This document shows, piece by piece, positions 11,341 through 20,787 of a stretch of 64,000 nucleotides of DNA. Made by a program: the position numbers and the translations under genes. The DNA lies in NCBI GenBank assembly GCA_027923505.1, contig BROI01000003.1:558001-622000 (forward strand). Direction: 5' to 3'. The DNA comes from Mayamaea pseudoterrestris. Taxonomy: Eukaryota; Bacillariophyta; Bacillariophyceae; Sellaphorales; Sellaphoraceae. Numbering within the stretch: the stretch's first letter is position 1; each line of letters starts with the position of its first letter. A model generated the notes under the pieces. It ran no database searches. It worked only from the letters and a program-made list of their open reading frames with translations, and was not told where the DNA came from.

Positions 11341-11659
11341 TTGATGTTACAACGAGAGTTGCTCAAAGCAAAACGAGCGAATTGTAGGCAAAAGCCGATC
11401 AAAACCCACGCGATGGAAGAGGGCTCGCATTTCCTCGTGCTCGTCAAGGCGTCACGCTCGTGGTTGTCCGGCGCACTCACATGCATTCGATGGTACGCTT
11501 TGAATTATGCCAAATCATTTTGAGAGTCGCTATGGAGTAGTTTTGGTGCCCGTACGACTTCACGAGGGGCGGCACGAAAGTCCGTTTCCATCACTCCATC
11601 AGTTGAGGTATTCACGTCGACAACTATATACTTTTGTTACCGGTACGCTTGTATGAACA
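11341..11659. promoter_or_regulatory. Divergent promoter region
   Basis: This is a 319-base spacer between the start of the Tudor/RING gene (minus) and the start of the Vti1 gene (plus). It must hold the promoters of both. A TACCGGTA palindrome sits at 11638-11645, just 15 bases before the Vti1 start codon. I recognise no TATA box or other core element. Confidence 0.4.
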
Positions 11660-12480
11660 ATGTCGACAACTTATGAAGACTATGAGCGAGTAAGTTGACT
11701 TGAAGTGATGCCTTTAAAGAGATGAAATCGAAGTGTGGAAAGGTTGCGACGAGCGAGATATACTTGTACAAGTGACAAGAAACACAAGAACAACACGATA
11801 ATAACCAATCATTATACACTTTCTTTTTATGATCAAAGGAGTACCACGACATTCTCGCGCGCATTCGCAACTTTTTAGCGGGTGCACGAAATTATGCGAC
11901 TCTACAGGAAGCTCAGAGCATGTTGAACGAAGCCAAACGTTGCGCGACGGCCATGCAAGGCCTTGCCGAGGTGGAAGGGAACTCGCTACGCGTCCAGGAA
12001 AGCAGAAATTTGCTGCAGCGAGATATTGGTCCCTTGTCAAGAGAGGTACAGCGGCAGCTGAACGAGTGTCAAACTCAGGAACTCATGGGAGGAACGACCA
12101 TGTCATCAAGCGGCGGAGGAGGCTATCAGCCTCCTGATTTGGAATCAAACTACACGGACATGGATAGCTTGATTCGGTCAAGTGAAGACTTGCTACGGGA
12201 GTCCCATTCTATTATGTATGAGACGGAGCATATTGGAAATACGACTCTTTTGCAAATGGGCCGACAGCGCGAGCAATTGGAGAATACAAATCGTCACCTG
12301 CAAGCTGTGCGCCAGGTGGCCGAGCAAGCGAAGAATATCTTGACAGGCCTTGGTCGTCGAGCTTTGAAGAACAAAATCGCTTTGTACTGCATGATTGCGC
12401 TATTGGCATGGGCGAACCTCTATGTACTGCACTTAATCTACAAGAAGCCCCACAAAGGGAGCAGTGGCGGCAATCATTAA
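11660..12480 (+). CDS. VTI1: Vti1-type Qb SNARE, one intron
   Basis: A vesicle-fusion SNARE for Golgi/endosome traffic. Modelled as two exons, 11660-11689 and 11839-12480, joined in phase 0 across a 149-base intron (GTAAGT at 11690; CAAAG before 11839), giving 223 residues. The short first exon encodes MSTTYEDYER, which resembles the start of plant VTI1 proteins, and the second exon begins EYHDILARIRNFL. The SNARE helix runs over about residues 132-195 (ETEHIGNTTLLQMGRQREQL), followed by a single C-terminal membrane anchor (KIALYCMIALLAWANLYVL). Total length fits the family (about 220). An internal Met at 11920 is an alternative start but would cut the N-terminal helix bundle. The intron is inferred from sequence only. 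Confidence 0.85.
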
Positions 12481-12769
12481 TCATGCCACTTGCTGTGCCT
12501 CTACGGCAACGCCGGGTATTTTAAGTGGCAAAAAGTATCAAGACATTTTTATTTTTCTATTTTTCACTGAAGCATGCTACCTTTTTGTTCATCGAGTAGA
12601 CTACCAGGTCGTGGTACAGTACTGTACCGTACATAGCTTGGACTGTCGCAATGAAAACCTGTGCGATGCGCATTGTGCCATCCATCTCGCGCGACGCTTT
12701 CCGACGCAACGATCGATAGTCAAAGCTCATGCAATCTTCGCCGCAAATGCTTTCATTTAACTTGACACT
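12481..12769. promoter_or_regulatory. Spacer with 16-base perfect palindrome
   Basis: This spacer separates the Vti1 stop from the TrmA-like start, both on plus. It holds the perfect 16-base palindrome GGTACAGTACTGTACC at 12613-12628. The palindrome could be a dimeric-factor binding site or part of a terminator, and nothing in the sequence decides between them. Confidence 0.4.
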
Positions 12770-13933
12770 ATGGATCAGTCTCGTGTAAAATTGGAGAAGG
12801 TCTATGAGCAGCTAAAGCCGTATACTCCCGAATATGCTTTGCGCATCTCTCCTTGCATTTCCGACAAAGAAACACTGGCCTATCGCTGCAAATGTTCGTT
12901 CCAAATGCTTAGAAACAATGACGGACGTTTTGATTTCGCTGTTCGAAGACAGGGAATACCTGTGATCATTGATGATTTTCCTGTGGCAAATGAGCGCATC
13001 CAACGAGTCATGAAAGGTTTCATCTCAATGCTTAACGACGACGCTTCAATCGACACAGTCTTTCGAAATAACCTCTCGAGCATCACATTCTCAAGTTCTT
13101 GGAGTAACGAAGGAGACTGCGTAGTGACTTGCAACTACGACAATCTGATACTAGATCTCGTCCGATGGAAACAACAAGCTTTAAAAGTGTGTCACGAGCT
13201 TGATCTGTCACAGTTACTTTGTCGCTCACGAAAATGTGTCTTGTCAGCCTTTGAACACGAGGCCATTCTGCGAGACCGAATTTTCATTGAAGTTGCTGGC
13301 CATGACGACGACGAGTGGAAAGTCTTGGTTGGCGATGCTGGTCAAATCGGTCGAGGAATCCCCGTGGACTACGAAAAGCCAGAGTCTGCCTTTTACCATC
13401 CCAATGTTCGGGCAATGCTGAAGGCACTACAATGGCAACTTGACCAAATGTCGCGCATCAGTCGTCAGATTTCAACTCGCAAGCTAAGACTACTTGAGCT
13501 ATACTGCGGATGTGGCGCCCATACAGTTGCGCTAGCCAAGTCTGGCATGTTCGAGTCAATTGTTGCCGTCGAGCTGGATCAGCGATTGGTGGAGAAGGCT
13601 AGACGAAATGTTCAACTGAATGAGCTCGAGAACATATCAATTGTGTCAAATGATGCAGCTCTTTGGGCTGAGAAAAACTCGAATGCCTTGTTTGACGTGA
13701 TCCTCGTCGATCCTCCCAGGCAAGGCCTCGCAGCAAGCGTTTGTAAAATGGTCATTAATGCATCCACTTGTGACAACATGCTATACATTTCTTGTGGATG
13801 CGAGGCGCTGGTATGTGACCTTCAGATATTGGCCACGGCTTTTGATGTTGTCGACTGCACGATCGTGGATTTATTTCCGACCATGAAGGGTGTCGAGTCT
13901 TTAGTGCATTTACACCGACGCAAAACTATCTGA
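12770..13933 (+). CDS. TrmA-type tRNA (uracil-5)-methyltransferase
   Basis: A 387-residue SAM-dependent RNA methyltransferase, probably making m5U54 in tRNA. Length and full-length order match bacterial TrmA rather than the longer TRMT2/RumA forms. The N-terminal half contains LAYRCKCSFQM and a VDYEKPESAFYHPN region like the TrmA F(I/T)QPN segment. SAM motif I is LYCGCGAHTVALAK (near 245), then IVAVELDQRLVEKA, and DVILVDPPRQGL (near 310). The catalytic Cys is in YISCGCEAL, where most family members have ISCNPE. The probable base-abstracting Glu is in GVESLVHL near the C-terminus. No TRAM domain or FeS cluster motif is visible. There is no clear targeting sequence. It is followed within about 110 bases by a convergent gene. 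Confidence 0.85.
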   Translation: MDQSRVKLEKVYEQLKPYTPEYALRISPCISDKETLAYRCKCSFQMLRNNDGRFDFAVRRQGIPVIIDDFPVANERIQRVMKGFISMLNDDASIDTVFRNNLSSITFSSSWSNEGDCVVTCNYDNLILDLVRWKQQALKVCHELDLSQLLCRSRKCVLSAFEHEAILRDRIFIEVAGHDDDEWKVLVGDAGQIGRGIPVDYEKPESAFYHPNVRAMLKALQWQLDQMSRISRQISTRKLRLLELYCGCGAHTVALAKSGMFESIVAVELDQRLVEKARRNVQLNELENISIVSNDAALWAEKNSNALFDVILVDPPRQGLAASVCKMVINASTCDNMLYISCGCEALVCDLQILATAFDVVDCTIVDLFPTMKGVESLVHLHRRKTI

Positions 13934-14039
13934 GTTGGTCCTTACATATTTGAGCTATCTAAGCGAATGATCGCATCGAGCGCGCAGTACAAAGGACAGT
14001 TAGATAATAATTTGTACTGGTCTGCGCAATCACTTAGAT

Positions 14040-15617
14040 TTATTTTGTAAAATTGCCCAATCTTGTCAACCATCTTCCAACGTCGACCGAGTACTGTGCA
14101 AGATAGGCGTCCTTTGACTGCTTGTAGTTGCGAACTTTAAGCGTGTGGTGAGGAGCAATGGTAACTTTGGCGCTGACTATCATTTGAGCGGCTTTACCAT
14201 CGAAGTGCAGGTCGAGGAGTTGAGCATTGTGCCCCAAATCCAACGAAATGGCTGGCAACACGGGGACAAACATTCCAAATCCTGGATTGAGCGAGATTTC
14301 GAGCCCTGGAAATGTGAGCACGTGACCTCGACTTGTGAATCCAAGGCCGGAGCGAACCTCAAACTCAAGGATCTTGCCGAAAACAGTCTTGGCCGCGCCC
14401 CGGCAGGATATTTTGCCGTTGGGAAGGATAACAATAGTGTCAATACTGATTCGAACAGCCTTGGTGCCACGAAGTTTAAGAATACGAGCAAGTAGATTCT
14501 TGAGTCCGTTTCGTATACACCGGGAATCGACAAGATCCTCCTGTGTGAAAGTTATATTGCGCCCGTGAAACTCGAACTGATTTAAGTAACGGTGCCCTCG
14601 GATGGGAATTGGGCTGGGAGTGAGTGACCATAAACCCAAATTTAGTCGACTGACTTCGATCCGCCCCTTGTGCATTTGGATTGCTCCAAATACAATGCGA
14701 TCAAAATCAACACTTGCGTCACAAGCAAATCGTCCCTGCACCAGGTCCAGCGTATTGCTTTGTGGGTGACAATTGACGCGCAGGTTGACATGTGACCCTT
14801 GCGACCACCGATCAAGGAGGCCTACTAAAATGTTTTGCACCCATGGGCGTGTTATTCTCACAAAAGGCGAGCCGCCTTCGACTGTAGACTCGACTGGGCT
14901 GGAGGAGGCGGCTGACAGTTGAGTCGTCGTGAGCTGTGCTATCTCAGCATCAAGAGCACTGGCTATCATGCCGGATGACTCTTTATTGATCGACATTGGA
15001 TCAGCAGCGGCGAACGAATTTATTTGATAAACCGGTAGATCTTTCACCGAACAAACAATCGAAGCAGACGTTGCTTCAACTTGTTGAGACGTTTGGCCGT
15101 TTCGCGCAGTCATAGGATGTAGTGACATGTGCATGCTTTCAACCGAATCATTCGCGGGAACAGAGGTTGGATCTACCGGTAGAGTATTTCCAAAGGTCAA
15201 GATATCCAATTTATGCGACAAGTTGTGCCGCAATCGGCTTTCCTGTTCCTTCGTCAAATCAAACGGCCGACCCATCAAATTCAAAGCTTGCTGCAAATCT
15301 ACTAGCTCTTGGTGAGCAACAGCAGCACTCATTTCAAGTCCTTTTCGTCGGCTCCGTCGTCGAAAGACTTTTCGTAAAACACGCTGATGCCATCCCGTCG
15401 AGTCTGGGGATGACTGGTGATAGTCCTGACCACTGCCATCGGCAATGGCTGCCGCCATGTGATGACTTGTCGTTGTTCGTCGGATTAAAGCATTCGTTCG
15501 ACGATTTCTTGCGCCAGTGGTTCCGCCAGATGTTGGTGGAACAATCGTCCAACTGCTAGACGGACAAGCAAGCAAAACTGCGGCTGCTGTAGTGGCTGCG
15601 ATCCGCTTGATAGTCAT
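14040..15617 (-). CDS. Plastid-targeted DUF2993-like protein
   Basis: I chose the start at 15617 because it gives a bipartite plastid presequence: MTIKRIAATTAAAVLLACPS, then WTIVPP and a basic Ser/Thr/Arg-rich stretch. The frame is open upstream to 15797 without a better start. The product is 525 residues. The C-terminal half (about residues 250-500) resembles DUF2993/LmeA-like lipid-binding proteins of cyanobacteria and plastids: VNLRVNCHPQ, FDRIVFGAIQMHKGRIEVSR, then a beta-rich tail. The N-terminal half is low-complexity apart from a helix (VAHQELVDLQQALNLMGRPF). The role is unknown; lipid binding at a plastid membrane is an inference from the family. An alternative presequence in another frame is noted under findings. 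Confidence 0.6.
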   Translation of the reverse strand: MTIKRIAATTAAAVLLACPSSSWTIVPPTSGGTTGARNRRTNALIRRTTTSHHMAAAIADGSGQDYHQSSPDSTGWHQRVLRKVFRRRSRRKGLEMSAAVAHQELVDLQQALNLMGRPFDLTKEQESRLRHNLSHKLDILTFGNTLPVDPTSVPANDSVESMHMSLHPMTARNGQTSQQVEATSASIVCSVKDLPVYQINSFAAADPMSINKESSGMIASALDAEIAQLTTTQLSAASSSPVESTVEGGSPFVRITRPWVQNILVGLLDRWSQGSHVNLRVNCHPQSNTLDLVQGRFACDASVDFDRIVFGAIQMHKGRIEVSRLNLGLWSLTPSPIPIRGHRYLNQFEFHGRNITFTQEDLVDSRCIRNGLKNLLARILKLRGTKAVRISIDTIVILPNGKISCRGAAKTVFGKILEFEVRSGLGFTSRGHVLTFPGLEISLNPGFGMFVPVLPAISLDLGHNAQLLDLHFDGKAAQMIVSAKVTIAPHHTLKVRNYKQSKDAYLAQYSVDVGRWLTRLGNFTK

Positions 15618-16408
15618 GGTGAGGAAGCCGATGTTGTGTGATGGATGACGAAAGTGCTCGTGGAGAACAAGGAAAAGCGTTCCGAAGTTCGATTGGCCGT
15701 CTGCTTCTTGGCGCCAAAATTTTTGCCCAATGAGAAACGTCCAAATGTGGCTGACGCGTCGGGTGCAACCACCGCCGTTGCTTCGGGCTTGGTCCAACGA
15801 AAGCCGTCGACGACACGAGCGCAGACAAGAGAAAGAGAAGCGAAGGCGAAGAGAGATAATCGACTGAACGAGGAATTGCTCTTGACTTCATGAACGGCTT
15901 CCGTCACGCAGTTCAAATGAATGAGGCGAAAGATCGGACGACGATGGAGGGAGAATCACAACCATGAAACCGCGCCGGTAAAGTAGGCGAGAGCCGATAC
16001 GACACGAAAAAGAATGGCAGCAGGTGGCAGCTGGAGTACCGTTAGATAACGTAGCGACAGCATTCAACTACCGTGACGAAACGAACTACTTTACTCTATT
16101 GGTTGTCACTTACTACAATAGCTTCTACTCTTTAAACGGGTTTGTTATCTCGATCACTTTGCATCTACCCGCGGCAGATGCACAAACATTTTGATACAGG
16201 CTAGGCAGTTTATTTCAGCGTGCAGAGGCACAATGTCGAACGCCCCTCCGGTATAGAAGCGCTTCGTCATGCCTATTACTACTCTCACCGCAACAAATTT
16301 ACTGATAAGCAAACTCCACTGCAGCAATGTGGCAGTTGTAAACAAGCCATGGGCTCATACTCCTTGCCATGTGTGAAGGACACGTCTCGAAACGACGCTC
16401 GTTTGTTG
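15618..16408. other. Gap: promoter of the DUF2993-like gene
   Basis: This 791-base stretch lies upstream of the DUF2993-like gene and downstream of the small membrane protein gene, both on minus. The part nearest the gene (15618-15916) is open in all three minus frames and encodes hydrophobic N-termini in two of them. The rest shows AT-rich DNA and no supported gene. Confidence 0.4.
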
Positions 16409-16975
16409 TCAATGTTCTTTCACTGCATCCCATGCGGACGCAACGCCAAAATTGGCACTCCCACGACCGGAAACATCGTCGGCTTTCATTCCGAAAGCAT
16501 CCAGTAGAAACAATATACAGGCCACAAAGACCACTATCACCATCAGCATCATACTCGCTTGCACATGCGGAGCATCTTCGACGGTCCATTTGTAGTCGAT
16601 GGAAAAATAGGTTGGTTGGTCCTTGTTGTACACGGGATACTGATTGGAAACACTTTGAACAGATCCCGCTCGGCTGTAGATAAAATCAACTTGTAGCGAC
16701 TGTAGATACTCTTGATTGTTGTTTCGGAGTGGAGTGCGAGGGATGGTCCAGAGTCCGTCTTCAAAGGTCATGGCAAACGTTTCTGATTTTTCAGCCGTCG
16801 AGCTAAACAGAAATTGAGCAGAGCTGGTCATGCCAAACAGTGGCCTTTGGCTGCGAAGAGCGTCGGAGATGTCTGCATCAAGTCGAATGTCAGTGTCGAT
16901 GGCTTCACCGACGCGATAGGCGTGGACGTGGACTGCCATGCTAACTGCAGTAATCAGCCACATCAGTGCTTTCAT
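16409..16975 (-). CDS. Single-pass membrane protein with signal peptide
   Basis: I do not recognise this 188-residue protein. The start at 16975 gives a clear signal peptide (MKALMWLITAVSMAVHVHA). A lumenal domain of about 110 residues follows (YRVGEAIDTDIRLDADISDA, FAMTFEDGLWTIPRTPL), then one strong transmembrane segment (MMLMVIVVFVACILFLLDAF) and a short tail. The topology is type I, in the ER or secretory pathway. The frame continues upstream to 17128, but that part has no membrane-targeting logic. The mixed beta-rich lumenal domain could belong to an ER membrane or trafficking protein; I cannot name a family. Confidence 0.65.
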   Translation of the reverse strand: MKALMWLITAVSMAVHVHAYRVGEAIDTDIRLDADISDALRSQRPLFGMTSSAQFLFSSTAEKSETFAMTFEDGLWTIPRTPLRNNNQEYLQSLQVDFIYSRAGSVQSVSNQYPVYNKDQPTYFSIDYKWTVEDAPHVQASMMLMVIVVFVACILFLLDAFGMKADDVSGRGSANFGVASAWDAVKEH

Positions 16976-17120
16976 ATTTAGGTGAAACTCTATTGCGCGT
17001 ATCTTCATTCGTATGCAGACTGCATCGTCTCTGCTCGCTATATTTACGGTCCAACTCGTCGCCAAGGCTATCGAAACGAAAGGCGCGAGGATTCTCAGGC
17101 GGGACTGTGGAGTAAACAGT

Positions 17121-17246
17121 AGTGCCAAAAACTTTGAAAAATATCAAAAGTATTGGCACTGTACGTTGAAGAGTACTACAAAAATTAAAGTTTTTGGCAC
17201 TGTTCTACAAAGAGTAGTGCCAATAACTTTGATTTTCAAAGTTATT
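17121..17246. repeat. Cluster of inverted repeats (MITE-like)
   Basis: Four variants of one 15-base module occur in about 125 bases: AGTGCCAAAAACTTT at 17121 (plus), AAAAGTATTGGCACT ending 17160 (inverted), AAAGTTTTTGGCACT at 17187-17201 (inverted) and AGTGCCAATAACTTT at 17216 (plus). A further hairpin AATAACTTTGA...TCAAAGTTATT spans 17222-17246. The block lies in the 609-base gap 16976-17584 just upstream of the membrane protein gene (minus). It could fold into cruciforms or be the remnant of a miniature DNA transposon; no flanking target duplication is obvious. Confidence 0.6.
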
Positions 17247-17584
17247 CGGTCTGACTCATGTCAGATCGGTCCCTTCCCCCTGCTGCTAGGTGAAAATTCC
17301 GGCGCGCAGAACACGTTTTCATTACAAGGTCTACACAAATTTCTACGCGGACACGGCTTCTCGGGACTCGATAACGGTCAACGGATCTCATCGGGATTCT
17401 ACCATGTAAGACGTACCGGTACTCATTCAAGGAACGACATCATGACCGGCGCTACACACTAAGGAGCATTAATGCATGCTAGCTAATTAACAAGCACGCT
17501 TATAAGCATATAAAAAACATATTTGGCAGCTCAAGGGGCATGCCATTTTATTGTGCCTACCTTAAAAATGCATGAAATTGGTTC

Positions 17585-18910
17585 ATGTCCTCGTCACCAA
17601 GCTTGTCATCCTCTGAGGCTCCCGCTCTGTCTTTAGCAATTGACCAAGTGGCTTGCCATCAAGTGAGCCATTGCCAAGTCCAGTGTGTCACCTACCTCAA
17701 GTCTCTTCCCCAGTGCAGCACCAAGCTTGTCACCCTCTGTGGCTACCAGTCTTCCCAGCACTTGCCCCAACAGCCTACCATCAAGCAAAGTGTGCCGTCA
17801 AGTGACCCAAGCCTAAAGCCTTGTGCACCACCTAGCGCAGGACCCAGTCTCCTCCCCAGTGCAGTACAAACTTTTCCCTCTCTTTAACTCACAGTTTGTC
17901 TCCAAGCAGTTGCTAAGTGTGCCATCAAGTCACCCAGGTGCCAAGCCCAGTGCATCACCTAGCTCAGGACCCAGTCTCCTTCCCAGTGCAGTACTCAACT
18001 TGTCCCCCTCTGTAACTCACAGTTTGTCACTAAGCAGTCACCCCTTGCTATCAAGCAGGCCTTCAAGTGAGAGCCTAAAGCCTTGTGCGCCACCTAGCGC
18101 AGGACCTAGTCGCCCTCCCAGTGCAGCACCAAGTTTGTTCCCCCTCTGCGGCTCCCAGTTTGTCTCCAAGAGTCACCAAGTGTGCCATCAAGTGACCCAA
18201 ATGCCAAACCCAGTGCATCACCTAGCGCAGGACCCAATCTCCTTCCAGTGCAGCATCAAGCTTGTCCCACACACTCACAGTTTGTCTCCAAGCACTTAAC
18301 CCAGCAGCTTGCCATCAAGTGTGCCATTATGTGATCCAAGCGCCAAGCCCAGTAGGTCGCCTAGCGCAGGACTCAGTCTCCTTCTAAGTGCAGTACCAAA
18401 CTTGTCCCCCACTGGGCCCAGTCATCCTTAATGCAGCATCAAGCTTGTCCTCCTCTGGTGTGTCTCCAAGCACTCAACCCAATAGTTTGCCATCAAGTGT
18501 GCCATCATGTGATATAAGCGCCAAACACCAAGCCCAGTGTGTCACCTAGCGCAGGACCCAGTCACCCTTGATGTAGCATCAAGCTTGTTCTCCTCTGGTT
18601 TGTCTCCAAGCACTCAAACCAGGACCTTGCCATAAAGTGTGCCATCGTGTGATCCAAGCACCAAGCCCAGTGTGTCACCTGGTGCAGGACCCAGTTTCCC
18701 TTGCGTGCACCATCAAGCTTGTCCCCCTCCGGTTTGTCTCCAAGCACTCAACCCAGCAGCTTGCCATCAAGTTTGCTGCCAAGTGATTTAAGTGCCAAGC
18801 CCAATGAGTCACCTAGCGCAGGACCTCCACTCTCCTTCCCAGTACAGCACCAAACATGTCACCCTCTGTGGCTCGCAGTTTGTCTCCAGGCACTTATTAT
18901 TATGCAGTCA
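17585..18910 (+). pseudogene. Decayed Ser/Pro-rich repeat protein locus
   Basis: About eight degenerate copies of a unit of roughly 132 bases (44 codons) are seen. A core CACCTAGCGCAGGACCCAGT recurs near 17829, 17957, 18093, 18220, 18358, 18545, 18678 and 18812. Translated on plus, the unit reads like SPSAGPSLLPSAVP with PSSLPSSVPSSDPSAKP, the S-x-P-S repeat type common in diatom secreted or cell-wall proteins. The frame shifts between units, so no long protein is encoded now; the longest pieces are 100 and 158 residues. I therefore call it a relic of a repetitive gene, or a minisatellite derived from one. No start with a signal peptide was found. Confidence 0.6.
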
Positions 18911-19182
18911 GTTGGAGCAAGCCACCAGTAATTGTTTATTCTACCAAATAAAATACCATGCTTGCCTTGCCACTCATACTGCATGCGCACATGGAAGTGC
19001 CACGCAGTCCGGTCAGACCCCGGTCCCTCGGTGCAATTGGCATTGTACCACAAAGTGTACCTCATGGCAGAGTCACACCGTGTCTCATGGGTTGACCATC
19101 GTCGATTGTGGCACACCGCACCGCAGCGCCCCTTCTCTGCTGCCATTCTCGACCAACAACTACGGGTATACTTCCTTACATC

Positions 19183-20745
19183 ATGAGCAGCGTCTATGTC
19201 TCAGAGCCTCCGACATCAGGCAAGGTTATCTTTGAGACGACCCACGGTCCGCTGGAAATTCAGCTTTGGTGTCGTGAGTGTCCAGCGACGACAAGATTCT
19301 TTCTGCAGCTTTGTCTCGACGGATTTTATGACAATATGCTCTTCCATCGAGTCGTCCCTTCCTTTTTGATTCAAACTGGAGCCATGAGACAAAGTGAAAT
19401 AGCTGGTGGTGACAAGAGTACAGCGTCTACTGCTAGTAACCTGAGAATGAAGGAATATCGCGAAGCAATTCAAGCCGACCACGCGTTGGACCGACGTAAA
19501 CTTGAGCTTCACTCACGCATTCGGTTTAATCATCGCGGTCAAGTCAGCATGGCCTTGGCAATTGACGATCAGGAGGAAGCTGAAGATTTGCAGCCCCAAT
19601 TCTTCATTACTTTAGAAGAGTCAAAAAATTTGGACGGCAAGTATGTCTTGTTTGGAACCATTTCAGGCCCAACTTACTTTAACGCTGCGCGGATTGGAAG
19701 CTTAGATGTCGACCCCGAGACAAATCAGCCTGTCGACTTGGAACATGCGCCTCGGATTATTTCAGCCAAAATTGTGGACAATCCCATGCATCAGGATTTG
19801 GTGCCGCAGCAGAAAGTGCCTTGGCGGGCGCCCAAGGATGCTTCAGACGCTTCGCGAAGGAAGAAGAAACGCATGGGTAAATTTGATAAGAACGTTCTCT
19901 CTTTTGGCGACGAACTAGACGATGTTGTGCTCCCATCCAATAATACGAGAGAAAATACGCATGCGAATGACGGAGAAGACATGAGCAAAGGCGTCGCGCC
20001 GTTAAATGGCGACGCATTACAGATGCCTTTTGCATCTGACCTTAAAATTACACAAAACCAATTACCAGAATCGAAGGATGACAGCCTTAATTCTCAATGT
20101 CAAGTAGTGAGCTCGACAGGAGTTGAGCAAGAAACAGAAAAGGCAATGTCCTTGCAGTTCAGCTCGTCGTCACATCGACATGTTGTTCCTCCGACCAAAG
20201 CATCCGCTGACTCTAAAGAAAAGCCAATGCACTCAAAACATAAGGAGGAGACGGGAAGTGTTTTAGAGATGAGAAATGCGAAGTACCGTACATTAAAAAC
20301 GAGTAAAAAGGATCGCGAAGGCGATACACTTTCCAAGTTATTTGCGTTCAAAAGCAAGGTGAAAGGTGAACTCGCTGGCTCGTCGTCCAATCAACATGAG
20401 GACAACTCGTTGGCAGCACGAATGGCGCGGCGTGCTGAGGCGTCTGGGACTTTGGAACGAAACACATGTGCTGTGTACCATGGGCAAGTTTTGGAAGGTG
20501 ATGACGATGAAGGCCCGGGAAACAAGAACGATGGCTGGCTCAAGACTACATTCAAATGTAAGCGACACATCGACCACACGGCAGGAGGAGATGGACGCAA
20601 TATGGACGATTACGAAGTTGTTGATCCTTCTCATACGAACAATAATAACTTGGACGACGAAGACGCGGACATGCACCGCCATCACCATGCGAACCGCCAA
20701 GTTCGGCATCATAAGCATCATAAGAAGCAAAAGTCACAAAGATAA
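19183..20745 (+). CDS. CWC27: CWC27-like spliceosomal cyclophilin
   Basis: A 520-residue nuclear protein with an N-terminal cyclophilin domain (about residues 1-185) and a long charged C-terminal tail. MSSVYVSEPPTSGKVIFETT, FHRVVPSFLIQTGAMR, PQFFITL and NLDGKYVLFGTI follow the CWC27 (NY-CO-10/SDCCAG10) pattern, including its characteristic MS..Y..EP start. The usual cyclophilin Trp that contacts cyclosporin is Asn here (SKNLDGKY), as CWC27 proteins also differ at this site, so prolyl isomerase activity is doubtful. The tail has the charged, Lys-rich regions typical of the family and ends in a His/Lys-rich stretch (HRHHHANRQVRHHKHHKKQK). The Met at 19183 is preferred to the upstream one at 19108 because it aligns with the family N-terminus. 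Convergent with the PDAT gene, 42 bases away. Confidence 0.87.
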   Translation: MSSVYVSEPPTSGKVIFETTHGPLEIQLWCRECPATTRFFLQLCLDGFYDNMLFHRVVPSFLIQTGAMRQSEIAGGDKSTASTASNLRMKEYREAIQADHALDRRKLELHSRIRFNHRGQVSMALAIDDQEEAEDLQPQFFITLEESKNLDGKYVLFGTISGPTYFNAARIGSLDVDPETNQPVDLEHAPRIISAKIVDNPMHQDLVPQQKVPWRAPKDASDASRRKKKRMGKFDKNVLSFGDELDDVVLPSNNTRENTHANDGEDMSKGVAPLNGDALQMPFASDLKITQNQLPESKDDSLNSQCQVVSSTGVEQETEKAMSLQFSSSSHRHVVPPTKASADSKEKPMHSKHKEETGSVLEMRNAKYRTLKTSKKDREGDTLSKLFAFKSKVKGELAGSSSNQHEDNSLAARMARRAEASGTLERNTCAVYHGQVLEGDDDEGPGNKNDGWLKTTFKCKRHIDHTAGGDGRNMDDYEVVDPSHTNNNNLDDEDADMHRHHHANRQVRHHKHHKKQKSQR

Positions 20746-20787
20746 CGTATATAAATGCATTTTCAGTTGCTGCTATGTATGCGTAAT

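Noticed and set aside
15614-15916. Third hydrophobic minus frame (LSLFAFASLSLVCARVVDGF)
   Set aside because: It overlaps two better presequence candidates and does not lead into any domain.
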